A stretch of 64,000 bases of DNA. Origin: CAWCDJ01 sp963836015 (GTDB taxonomy: Bacteria > Acidobacteriota > Terriglobia > Bryobacterales > Bryobacteraceae). The stretch covers positions 682,001 to 746,000 of the forward strand of contig CAWIIF010000002.1 in NCBI GenBank assembly GCA_963836015.1, given 5' to 3'. Below the pieces are notes generated by a model, which saw only the letters and a program-made list of their open reading frames with translations, ran no database searches and was not told where the DNA came from. Each line of letters starts with the position of its first letter. Within the stretch, counting starts at the first letter, position 1. The position numbers were made by a program, and so were the translations under genes. Shown here piece by piece: positions 44,701-52,554 of the stretch.

Positions 44701-45193
44701 GCGAAGAGAAGGCCGTTGATTGCCGGCGCCGCGTCCGCCATTCTGCCGCGCGGGAGTCCGGGTCTCGAGCGCCGCGGTCGGCAGCGGCAACGGCGGGCTT
44801 CGCCTGTGCGGTCGCGGCGGTAACTGGGGGCTGGGCCGCCGGCTTTGGCGCGATGGACTGGCGAATTGCCGCCAGGTTGAGAAGCTGCAGATCCCATTGC
44901 GGGCTCGGGGCATCGGGTGCGATTCCGACCTCTTTCGTCAACGGTGCGAATCCCAGCATCTCAACCCGGATGGTCCAGTTCCCGTCGGGGAGGTCGTGGA
45001 AGGAGTACGCACCTTGCGCGTCGGTGGTGGTGACGAGCTTTTTGTCGCCCAGGGTTGCGGTTACGGTTGCGCCGGGAATCGGGAGCCCGCCGGACAGGAC
45101 GACGCCGTGATGTTCCGAGGCAATCAGGACACTCACGACAAGGCCGGCCGTCAAGAGGCGCCCGAGGTAGAGGTAAATACGATGTGCAGCCAT
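41726..45193 (-). pseudogene. Oar-like TonB-dependent receptor with three frameshifts and a Gly-rich insert
   Basis: The N-terminal part is a signal/anchor, then a carboxypeptidase-regulatory-like domain (GGLPIPGATVTATLGDKKLV). After a Pro/Ala-rich linker comes a Gly/Pro/Met-rich stretch (GGRGGPGG, GGPGGMM; about 44210-44520). The plug and barrel follow, ending in the aromatic TATMRFRF. The coding potential jumps frame near 44770-44800, near 43935-43950 (ALERTGDFSQ is restored there) and at 42758 (one extra base before NLAAQPPFAQNY). Otherwise it looks like an intact receptor of about 1150 residues. It may be genuinely broken or a victim of indel errors. The VWFA gene follows one base later. 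Confidence 0.82.
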
Positions 45194-45312
45194 GGGGTGA
45201 CTACCTTCAAGGCGCAGAGGTAGCAGGGAACGTTACCGGGGCTATCCCGGATTTGTTGTACGCGAACCTTTAAAAGATTTTGGAACTCTTTGGTTTTCAG
45301 TAGGAAGGCGGC

Positions 45313-47769
45313 TTATTCCTCACGCAGGGCCGCCACCGGATCCATCCGCGAAGCGCGCAGCGCCGGCCAGTAGGCCGCCAGCACGCCGACACTTGCCAGG
45401 ACGGCCGTCGAGAGGAAAAGGGTCAAGGGGTCGTCCGCCTGCAGACCGTAAAGAAGACTCGCCACCAGGCGCGTGGCGGCCAAAGCAGCGCCGAGTCCGG
45501 CAGCCACCCCGATGCCGACGAGAAGTGCGGCCTCGGCCAGAAGCATCCGCCGCACGCGCCCCGGGTCGGCTCCCAGCGCCATGCGGATTCCGATTTCGCC
45601 GCGACGCCGGGCGACGTTGTACGACATAACGCCGTAGAGCCCGATCATAGCCAACAGCAGTGCAAGTCCGCCGAAGAAGGCCGAAAGCACAGCCATCAGT
45701 TGTTCGCGCTGAAGCGATTGGTCGACCCGGATGGCGAGCGTGGTGAACTCGAGCGACACATGGGGGTTGACCGCGCCAACCGCGGCTTTCACAGCGCCGT
45801 CGAGAGACTCGGGGCCGCCGGCTGCACGGATCTCGAAGTTGGCAAGCGGAGAAGGCTTCGGGTCCTGGCTCCATGCGATAAAGGCGGTGGGCGGAACGAC
45901 CTCCCGGAGGGAGGCGAATTTAGCGTCTTTGACGATACCGGCGACCTCGATGGGGTCCTGGATCGCGTCCCCCTTGCGCAGGCGGAAATGACGCCCGAGC
46001 GGATTGACGCCGCCGAAGAATTCCCTGGCCATGGTTTGATTGATGACGGCCACGGCGGGCGACGTTGGCGTATCGCGCGCGTCGAAATCGCGTCCGGCGA
46101 GCAGCGGCGTGCCGAGGGTCTCGAAATATCCGCCGCTCACCTTGTTCATCGATACGGTGGAGCCGGCAGGGGCGCCGGCCGTATCGCCTTCGATCACGAG
46201 CGGCGCGCTCCACGAACAGCCGCAGATCGGGATGAGGCTGGACATACCCGCCGAGCGAACGCCCGGGAGGGCACGCAGGCGGTCGAGAATTTCCCGGTAC
46301 AAGACGGGGCGGCGCTCCGCCGGGGTGCCGGTATTGCGGAGGTCGAGCGCGGCAAGGAGCACGCGGCCGCGGTCAAAGCCGGGGTCGAGGGAAGCGAGGC
46401 GCCGGAACGTCGATAGCAGCAGTCCGGCACCGGCTAGCAGCACCAGGGAGAGCGCGACCTGCAGGGCCACCAGGGTTTTGCCGATGCCCGATTTCGAGCC
46501 TCCGATGATTCCGCGGGAACCGGCACGCATGGCCGATTGCGGCTGTACCCGTGTGGCGCGCCAGGCCGGCGCGATGCCGAACAGCAGTCCCGTGAGAACG
46601 GCAATGCCGGAGGTGAACGCCAGGACGCGAAGGTCGGGGGTCAGGTCGAGGAACACGTCGAGATAGCTGGTGAGGAGCCGCGTCCCCCAGTTGGCGAATA
46701 GGACGCCGAGCGCCGCCCCAGCTACCGAGAGCAGCAGGCTTTCCGTGAGCAGTTGGCGGAAAAGGCGGCTCCGCCCGCAGCCGAGCGCGGTACGAATGCC
46801 GATTTCGCGCTGCCGGGCGGCGCCGCGCGCCAGCAGCAGATTGGCGACATTGGCGCAGGCGATCGCGAGGACCAGTCCCACCATCGCCATGAGGATGAAC
46901 AGAGGCTGACGATACCGCGCGAGAGCGAACGGCATCCCGTTTCCGGCGGGCTCGGTATCGAAGGTGCGCGCGAGAAAGCGCTGCTGTTCGGCGGCCGGCC
47001 AGGCCTGCGGCACGGCGGCCCTGTAAATCAGGGGCGCCAGTGTCTTGAGGCGGGCGGTGGCCTGCGCGGCCGTCACGTCCGGCCGGGGCCGCGCGACGAT
47101 CCGGAGCCATCCGGGAACGAACGTGCTATCGAGGAGGTTCAACTCGCCGTGTAGGATTTTCTCCGAGCAGAGAGGGACCATCACGTCGACGGAATAGCCC
47201 GTGTCGATGCCCGTGAAGCGCGGCTCGGAGACGCCAAGAACTTCGAAAGGATGGCTGTTGAGCGAGATGGTTTTGCCTACTATGTCGGGCCGGCCGCCAT
47301 ACTCCCTTTGCCAGAAGGCGTAACTCAACACCGTGGTGCCGGGGCAGCCGCGGTAGTCATCGGCGGGAGTGAAGGTGCGGCCCAGCGCGGCGTGTACGCC
47401 CAGAGTATCGAAAAGCTGACCCGACGCCAGGTACCCGTTCAAGGAGTGAACTTCGCCTCCGCCGCTCAGGTCCAACGCCCAGCGGCCATAGGCGAAGATC
47501 CCGGAGAACACATCCTGGCGGTCGCGGAGTTGCTCCCAGATGGGATTGCTGTAGCCCAGATAATCCTTCGGGCCCATGGTGACCTGGAGCAATTCCTGCG
47601 GGCGGCTCACAGGCAGGGACTTCAGCATCGCCGCGTCGATCAGGCTGAAGATCGCGGTATTGGCGCCGATGCCGAGCGCCAGCGACAGGGTCGCCACGAA
47701 GGTAAGCCCCGGCCTGCCGCGCAGGGCGCGAAGAGCGTAACGGATGTCTCGCACGATGCCGTCGAGCAT
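45313..47769 (-). CDS. ADOP/MacB-like orphan ABC permease, 818 aa
   Basis: This is the second large orphan permease of the window. The start is ATG 47767-47769 (MLDGIVRDIRYALRALRGRPG), chosen because GAGG lies just upstream and a longer frame would run through the terminator hairpin. Features are the family N-terminus LSLALGIGANTAIFSLIDAAML, a MacB core with DVMVPL, FtsX domain 1 (LAIACANVANLLLARGAARQREI) and FtsX domain 2 ending LRASRMDPVAALREE. The two copies share the layout but differ strongly in the periplasmic parts. No ATPase is adjacent. Confidence 0.9.
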   Translation of the reverse strand: MLDGIVRDIRYALRALRGRPGLTFVATLSLALGIGANTAIFSLIDAAMLKSLPVSRPQELLQVTMGPKDYLGYSNPIWEQLRDRQDVFSGIFAYGRWALDLSGGGEVHSLNGYLASGQLFDTLGVHAALGRTFTPADDYRGCPGTTVLSYAFWQREYGGRPDIVGKTISLNSHPFEVLGVSEPRFTGIDTGYSVDVMVPLCSEKILHGELNLLDSTFVPGWLRIVARPRPDVTAAQATARLKTLAPLIYRAAVPQAWPAAEQQRFLARTFDTEPAGNGMPFALARYRQPLFILMAMVGLVLAIACANVANLLLARGAARQREIGIRTALGCGRSRLFRQLLTESLLLSVAGAALGVLFANWGTRLLTSYLDVFLDLTPDLRVLAFTSGIAVLTGLLFGIAPAWRATRVQPQSAMRAGSRGIIGGSKSGIGKTLVALQVALSLVLLAGAGLLLSTFRRLASLDPGFDRGRVLLAALDLRNTGTPAERRPVLYREILDRLRALPGVRSAGMSSLIPICGCSWSAPLVIEGDTAGAPAGSTVSMNKVSGGYFETLGTPLLAGRDFDARDTPTSPAVAVINQTMAREFFGGVNPLGRHFRLRKGDAIQDPIEVAGIVKDAKFASLREVVPPTAFIAWSQDPKPSPLANFEIRAAGGPESLDGAVKAAVGAVNPHVSLEFTTLAIRVDQSLQREQLMAVLSAFFGGLALLLAMIGLYGVMSYNVARRRGEIGIRMALGADPGRVRRMLLAEAALLVGIGVAAGLGAALAATRLVASLLYGLQADDPLTLFLSTAVLASVGVLAAYWPALRASRMDPVAALREE

Positions 47770-47783
47770 ACCCGCCTCATCGT

Positions 47784-47821
47784 AAAACAAAAACCGCCGG
47801 CCCGTAGATGCGGACCGGCGG
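47784..47821 (-). terminator. Rho-independent terminator of the radical SAM gene
   Basis: On the minus strand, CCGCCGG-T-CCG, a CATCTA loop, then CGG-G-CCGGCGG is followed by TTTTTGTTTT. It lies 26 bases after the radical SAM stop and 14 bases before the start of the next minus-strand permease gene, so it separates the two transcripts. It is the clearest intrinsic terminator in the window. Confidence 0.85.
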
Positions 47822-47847
47822 ATATGCGAAGACAATCTAAACCGAAC

Positions 47848-49947
47848 TTAGTCGCCGAAGCTGCCGACTTCCTCGCGCTCTTCGGGGGCAGGCTTGGGCG
47901 CCGGCTGGATGCTGCCGATCTGCACCAGTTCGGGGCCGGGCTTCTCTTTCAGAACGTGCTCGCGATAGAGCTTCGCCATGCGCTCGTTTTCCTGCTGCTG
48001 CTTGAGCTTGGTATCGCGCGCGCGGATCTTCTCTTCACGAGCAGTCTTGGCGATGCCCAGGCGATCGAGATCGTGCTGCACCTCGTTGGTGACGATGTCT
48101 TCGCGCAGCACCAGGGAATGATCCTGGGCCTTCAGCGGAACGCTCTTGCCGCCGGCGAAGATCTCGTGCTTGCCATGCTCGTCGTACCACTTGGTGAGCG
48201 TGGCGGTCATGTGCATCTTTTCGATGATATTGCGCCAACCCACGCCCGTGTTGTAGGCGCAGAAGGAGATCTCGCCTTCCTGGGTGGCGTAGGGAATGAT
48301 GCACTGCTCAGTGCGGCGGAAATCGTAGTTGAACAGATCCTGGAACCACATGCCCGCGATGAACAGGAAGTTCCAGCGGTCGCGCCGGCGCTGCTCGATG
48401 TCATCCATCGTGCGGTCTTTGCCGACCTTGCCGTAGCTCTTGCCGGTGGCGCCGAAGGTCTTGTCGAACTTCTTCAGCAGGTCTTTCATGCGGAAGTGAG
48501 TGGGCGCCTGGAAAGGATCGTAATTGCGCGCCGCCGCCAGAGCCATACCCATGATGGAGAGCCACTTGCCGCGCGCGGCGTCGTTGACGCGGGCCACGTC
48601 GCGGGCCAGTCGGTCGGCATTCAGAAACGCCGTGACGGGCCGGGCTTCCTTGGTTTCCTTATCCACCATCACGGCCATGCCGACGCCGCAGTTGGGGTGG
48701 CAGCCGCAGCTCAACTGTCCCCAATCCGCCTGCGGCCCGTGAACCAGGTCGCTCCAGTCGGAGAAGGTGGACATGAACGAAATCGGGAACCAGTCGCGCA
48801 CGGGCTCGCCGAGTCCGGTCTGGTTCTTCACGTCGTGTGCCAGATGCGAGAGCGTGTAGCGCTGGGCCGCGCGGCGTTCGTCGGTGACGGCTTCGTCGCG
48901 GCCGGTGAAGGAGACCGGCTGGAAGGAGAGGAACGGAATCTTCTTCGGGTTGTCGAGCGCGAACTGCACGATACGGCCGACCTGCTCGTTATTGATGCCG
49001 TTGATGATCGTGATCACCGGAATGATGTCCACGCCGTTGGCGTACAGGTTCTCGATGGCGCGCAACTTGACATCGAACAGGTTGCCGACCTTGCGGTGCT
49101 GGTTGGCCGCGTTGCCTATCCCGTCGAACTGGAGATACGCGTAGCGCAGGCCGGCCTCAGCCGCCTTGCGGCAGAACTCGGGGCTCTTGGCGAACTCGAT
49201 GCCGTTCGTAGCGGCCTGCACGGAGGTGTAGCCGACCTCGCGGGCATAGCTCACGGCGTCCAGGAAATAGGGCGACAGGGTGGGCTCGCCGCCGGAGAAC
49301 TGTACGGACATCTGACGCTTGGGCTTGATGGTGACGGCGTTATCGAGCAGCGTCTTGATATCTTCCCACGTGAGCTCGTGGACGAAACCGACCTGGTTGG
49401 CGTCCATGAAACATGGATCGCACATCATATTGCAGCGGTTGGTGAGATCCACCGTAAGGACCGAGCCGCGGCCGTGGGTGATGGTGCTGGACCCGTGCTT
49501 GTGCAGGGTCTCATCGTTATGGGCGCGGATGTCGCGACCCGGGAAGACCTGTTCCAGGTGTTTGAAGAACGCGGTGTCGATCGCCATCACGTCTTCAAAG
49601 TGACCGTGAACCGGGCAATCCTTGACCATCAGGATTTTGCCGTCACGTTCGATGATTTGAGCCTTGATCTCGCCGGGACGATCGTTGTACAGCACGTCGA
49701 CGGGGGCCTTCCCGTCGAGGATCTGCTGGCGGATCTCCGGAACGCAGCGCGGGCACAGCGAATCGGTCTGGCGCGGCCATCCAAGGGGGGGCTTTACCTT
49801 CTCCCACGACTTGAGGAGCGGCTTGTCCGACCATTTCGGCACAAAGCCCGCGTTCCGATTGATCTGATTGAGTTTATCGAAGACGAACCAAGCGGCGCCA
49901 GCAGCGTATGTTGCGGCTTTTTCAACGTATTTGATCGGTTTGTGCAT
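47848..49947 (-). CDS. Large radical SAM enzyme resembling tetraether/membrane-spanning lipid synthases (Tes/Mss-like)
   Basis: The 699-residue protein starts at MHKPIKY (ATG 49945-49947). The radical SAM triad C172-x3-C176-x2-C179 lies in DLTNRCNMMCDPCF, with SGGEPTLSP at about 218-226. Extra iron sites are suggested by LCPRC (C65, C68) with DCPVHG (C111), which I recall as the rubredoxin-like N-terminal pattern of Tes, and by SCGCHPNCGVG (C414, C416, C420). The N-terminus has a hydrophobic segment (about 11-23). Tes/Mss proteins join lipid chain ends. Acidobacteria are known to make iso-diabolic membrane-spanning lipids, so that role is plausible but not proven. A B12-type or other lipid-modifying function is the alternative. 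The gene is monocistronic. Confidence 0.75.
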   Translation of the reverse strand: MHKPIKYVEKAATYAAGAAWFVFDKLNQINRNAGFVPKWSDKPLLKSWEKVKPPLGWPRQTDSLCPRCVPEIRQQILDGKAPVDVLYNDRPGEIKAQIIERDGKILMVKDCPVHGHFEDVMAIDTAFFKHLEQVFPGRDIRAHNDETLHKHGSSTITHGRGSVLTVDLTNRCNMMCDPCFMDANQVGFVHELTWEDIKTLLDNAVTIKPKRQMSVQFSGGEPTLSPYFLDAVSYAREVGYTSVQAATNGIEFAKSPEFCRKAAEAGLRYAYLQFDGIGNAANQHRKVGNLFDVKLRAIENLYANGVDIIPVITIINGINNEQVGRIVQFALDNPKKIPFLSFQPVSFTGRDEAVTDERRAAQRYTLSHLAHDVKNQTGLGEPVRDWFPISFMSTFSDWSDLVHGPQADWGQLSCGCHPNCGVGMAVMVDKETKEARPVTAFLNADRLARDVARVNDAARGKWLSIMGMALAAARNYDPFQAPTHFRMKDLLKKFDKTFGATGKSYGKVGKDRTMDDIEQRRRDRWNFLFIAGMWFQDLFNYDFRRTEQCIIPYATQEGEISFCAYNTGVGWRNIIEKMHMTATLTKWYDEHGKHEIFAGGKSVPLKAQDHSLVLREDIVTNEVQHDLDRLGIAKTAREEKIRARDTKLKQQQENERMAKLYREHVLKEKPGPELVQIGSIQPAPKPAPEEREEVGSFGD

Positions 49948-50001
49948 TTCGAATTGGAACCCTCCCGCCAGTAAAAGAAGTGCCGCGCACAATTACCCAG
50001 G

Positions 50002-50025
50002 CTTGTAGATATGAGCGCTTGTAGA
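50002..50025. promoter_or_regulatory. Direct repeat CTTGTAGA in the radical SAM upstream region
   Basis: CTTGTAGA occurs at 50002-50009 and again at 50018-50025, a 16-base period. It lies in the 255-base gap between the radical SAM gene and the divergent cytochrome gene. The surroundings also hold GGGGTT-type runs (about 50103-50130). It is a candidate regulator site; nothing identifies the factor. Confidence 0.3.
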
Positions 50026-50202
50026 GAGTATAGGGAATGGCCGCAACCGGGCCTATCGATTGCCATTAAACTGCTGAAATGATTGGTTGTACGGCACAGG
50101 ACGGGGTTGAACGGGGTTTTTGTGGGGTCGAGAGGCGAAAACCGCGGCTAGCCGTATGAATCGGAACGGTTTAAATAGGTTCGCGTGCGTTATGCTACAA
50201 CT

Positions 50203-50727
50203 ATGACGCGATTCGGGTTCGGATTCATCTTTGCTTTGTGCGCGATTGCTGCCGTCGGATGGAGCTACTTTCAATTCGGCTTCGCGCCGGTGGCGGCCCA
50301 TGCCGCGCCGATGCCGTTCGAAAAACGCTTCGCGAAAATGGCCTTGGCCGCACGGATCGACAAGGACGCGCCCAAACAAGCTCCGATCTCGCCGACCGAA
50401 GACAACCTGGTCGCCGGCGCAAAGCTGTATCGCGATCACTGCGCTGTCTGCCACGGCACCACGACAGGGCAGAAGACGGTACTTCAAGTCGGGATGTTCC
50501 CAGCGCCACCCATGCTGCTCCAGGGCAAGGGCGTTACCGACGATCCTGCCGGCGAGTCGTACTGGAAGGTGAAGAACGGGATCCGGATGACCGGGATGCC
50601 CGCGTTCAGCCCGGGGCTCAGCGAGACGGAATTGTGGCAGGTGAGCCTGCTGGTGGCGAATGCGGACAAACTGCCGGCGGAAGCGAAGCAGTATGTCGGA
50701 TCACTGCCGCTGGAATCGGCGCGGTAG
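50203..50727 (+). CDS. Membrane-anchored or secreted c-type cytochrome
   Basis: The 174-residue protein (start ATG 50203, MTRFGFGF) has an N-terminal hydrophobic segment (about 4-24) and one haem site CAVCH at about residue 83. Possible axial Met residues lie in IRMTGMPAFSPGLSE. Length and layout match cytochrome c domains attached to the inner membrane. It is divergent from the radical SAM gene and convergent with the VOC gene, with a double-hairpin repeat at its end. Confidence 0.85.
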   Translation: MTRFGFGFIFALCAIAAVGWSYFQFGFAPVAAHAAPMPFEKRFAKMALAARIDKDAPKQAPISPTEDNLVAGAKLYRDHCAVCHGTTTGQKTVLQVGMFPAPPMLLQGKGVTDDPAGESYWKVKNGIRMTGMPAFSPGLSETELWQVSLLVANADKLPAEAKQYVGSLPLESAR

Positions 50728-50770
50728 CGTGCGCCTTCGGCGCATGGGGCAGGCCGGAGGCCTACCCTAC
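50728..50770 (+). repeat. REP-like double hairpin between convergent cytochrome c and VOC genes
   Basis: GCGCC-TTC-GGCGC (50731-50743) is followed by GGGCAGGCC-GGA-GGCCTACCC (50747-50767). It is the same two-hairpin unit as at 8701-8743, in opposite orientation, and also directly after a stop codon. The final CTAC overlaps the stop codon of the VOC gene. Confidence 0.7.
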
Positions 50771-51183
50771 TCATCCAAAGCGGAGGCGTTGATTTCGATC
50801 ACGTGGCGGTCGGGGTCGAGGATGTAAATTTGCGGGAAGCCGGCGGTGGCGTGGGGCTGAAGCTGCATGCGTTTCAATTCGTCGGGGGAGTCTTCGCGGT
50901 AGCCCCGCTGCCGCAGGAATTCGATCGCGCCGCGGTAGCTTGGAACGCGCACGGCGAAGTGGTTGTCGCGCGTGTCGATGCCCTTGTCGCCGCGAAACGT
51001 AGCGCCCGAGTGCACGATGAGATGGAGGTGCTGCAACGCGCCGACCGCGAACCAGGCGCCGGGGAACGAGAAGTTCGGGCGCTGGATCTCGGAAAGGCCG
51101 AGGATTTCGCGATAGAAGGTCCGCGACCGCTCCAGGTCGCGCACATTCAGGCTGACGTGATGGATGCTTGCAATTCCGATCAT
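50767..51183 (-). CDS. VOC-family (glyoxalase/dioxygenase fold) protein
   Basis: This 138-residue metal-dependent VOC protein has the usual beta-alpha-beta-beta-beta modules. His in IHHVSLNVRDLERS, His in the HLHLIVHS segment and Glu in the final VIEINA form a 2-His-1-Glu site. GLSEIQRPNF and YILDPDRHVIEI are the characteristic strands. It could be a glyoxalase, a thiol transferase of the fosfomycin-resistance type or a dioxygenase. The sequence does not decide. Its start overlaps the amidohydrolase gene stop by ATGA. Confidence 0.85.
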   Translation of the reverse strand: MIGIASIHHVSLNVRDLERSRTFYREILGLSEIQRPNFSFPGAWFAVGALQHLHLIVHSGATFRGDKGIDTRDNHFAVRVPSYRGAIEFLRQRGYREDSPDELKRMQLQPHATAGFPQIYILDPDRHVIEINASALDE

Positions 51184-52469
51184 GGCTTCACCACCGTTCC
51201 GCCCTTCATGACGAACTCGACTTTGCGAATGGCGTGAATGTCGCGCGTGGGGTCTCCGCCGACCGCGATCAGGTCCGCCAGCATTCCCGGTTTCACTTCG
51301 CCGATATTCATATGGAGGACGCGGCCCGCCACCGATGTGGCCGCTTCGAGCGCCGCCACGGTGGGCATGCCGTAATCCACCATCATCTCAATTTCGCGCG
51401 CGTTGTCGCCGTGGGTGTACACGCCGACATCGCTGCCGCTGAGGATGGTGACGCCGGCCGCCAGCGCGGCCCGGAAACTCTCGCGCTTGCGCGTGATGGA
51501 TGGCGGCTCGGGCTGCTCGCCTTTCTTCCACCCGGCGTATTGAGCGACGGCATCGCCGGCTGCCACCGTGGGACACAGGGCGACGTGGTGCTCGACCATC
51601 ATTTTGAAAATCTCGGGTGTTCCGCCGTCGCCGTGCTCGATGGTTTCGGCGCCGGCCAGGATGGCGCGCCGCATCCCCTCGGGCGTGCTCGTGTGGACGG
51701 CCACCGGGACGCCTGCGTCGCGGGCGGTGGCGACCGCCAGTTTCATCTCCTCGAGCGAGAAGGTGGGATGCGAACCGGGGAGCGGACCCCAGCGGTAGTC
51801 GCCGTAGAGCTTGATCCAGTCGGCGCCATGTCCGATCTGGTCGCGCACCACGCGGATCAGGCTATCGACGCCGGCCGCCTCTTCGCCGCCCTGGGGCACG
51901 CGAAACTCGGGCGCGAATCCTTTGGGGCCGTAGGCTCCGGTGGCAACGATGGCGCGCGTGACGACGAGCATGCGGGGGCCGGGTATGATTCCCTGATTGA
52001 CGGCCTGCTTCAGCTCGACATCCGCGTAGCCGGCGCCTTCGGTGCCGAGGTCGCGGATGGTGGTGAATCCGGCCATCAGCGTGGCGCGCAGATGGTTGAC
52101 GGCTCGGGCGGTGCGCAGCGCGATGCCTTCGTGGGCCACCTGGTCGTTCCAGGACGTCTCATTATAAGGATGCAGCAGGACGTGGGAGTGGCCTTCGACC
52201 AGGCCCGGCATAAGGGTGGTGCCCGGCAGGTCCACCACTTTGGCGTTCGAGGAATCGATCTGCGCGGCGGGTCCGGCGGCCTCGATGCGGTCGCCGCGTA
52301 CGCGGACTGCCCATCCTTCGTGAAGGGCTTCGCCGTCAAAGACGCGAGCCGGCTTAATGACCGTGACCGCGGCGGAGTCATCCGCGCCGCGCCCGGGCCT
52401 CTGTGCCAGGGCGGGAAATAAGATCAGCCCGGCCAGCAAGCCGGCCGGAACCGCACGCCTGATGCGCAT
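51180..52469 (-). CDS. Secreted amidohydrolase (imidazolonepropionase/Xaa-Pro dipeptidase-like)
   Basis: The 429-residue protein has a signal peptide (to about PALAQ) and an amidohydrolase TIM barrel: HxH in VEGHSHV, the Lys ligand in WIKLYGD, His in AVHTST and IEHGDG, and Asp in SGSDVGVY. The full set for a binuclear site is present. It probably hydrolyses cyclic amides, dipeptides or related compounds in the periplasm. The following VOC gene overlaps by ATGA, suggesting a functional link. Confidence 0.88.
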   Translation of the reverse strand: MRIRRAVPAGLLAGLILFPALAQRPGRGADDSAAVTVIKPARVFDGEALHEGWAVRVRGDRIEAAGPAAQIDSSNAKVVDLPGTTLMPGLVEGHSHVLLHPYNETSWNDQVAHEGIALRTARAVNHLRATLMAGFTTIRDLGTEGAGYADVELKQAVNQGIIPGPRMLVVTRAIVATGAYGPKGFAPEFRVPQGGEEAAGVDSLIRVVRDQIGHGADWIKLYGDYRWGPLPGSHPTFSLEEMKLAVATARDAGVPVAVHTSTPEGMRRAILAGAETIEHGDGGTPEIFKMMVEHHVALCPTVAAGDAVAQYAGWKKGEQPEPPSITRKRESFRAALAAGVTILSGSDVGVYTHGDNAREIEMMVDYGMPTVAALEAATSVAGRVLHMNIGEVKPGMLADLIAVGGDPTRDIHAIRKVEFVMKGGTVVKP

Positions 52470-52554
52470 GCGCCGATTATGAGGCCTGGAAGGCTCTCAA
52501 GTCCACAGCGGACGCTTATACGCTGTAGAATTGCTATCTAGGAGGCCGTTCGCG

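Noticed and set aside
44214..44719. Pro-rich plus-strand reading frames
   Set aside because: They are the complement of the Gly-rich region of the TonB receptor.
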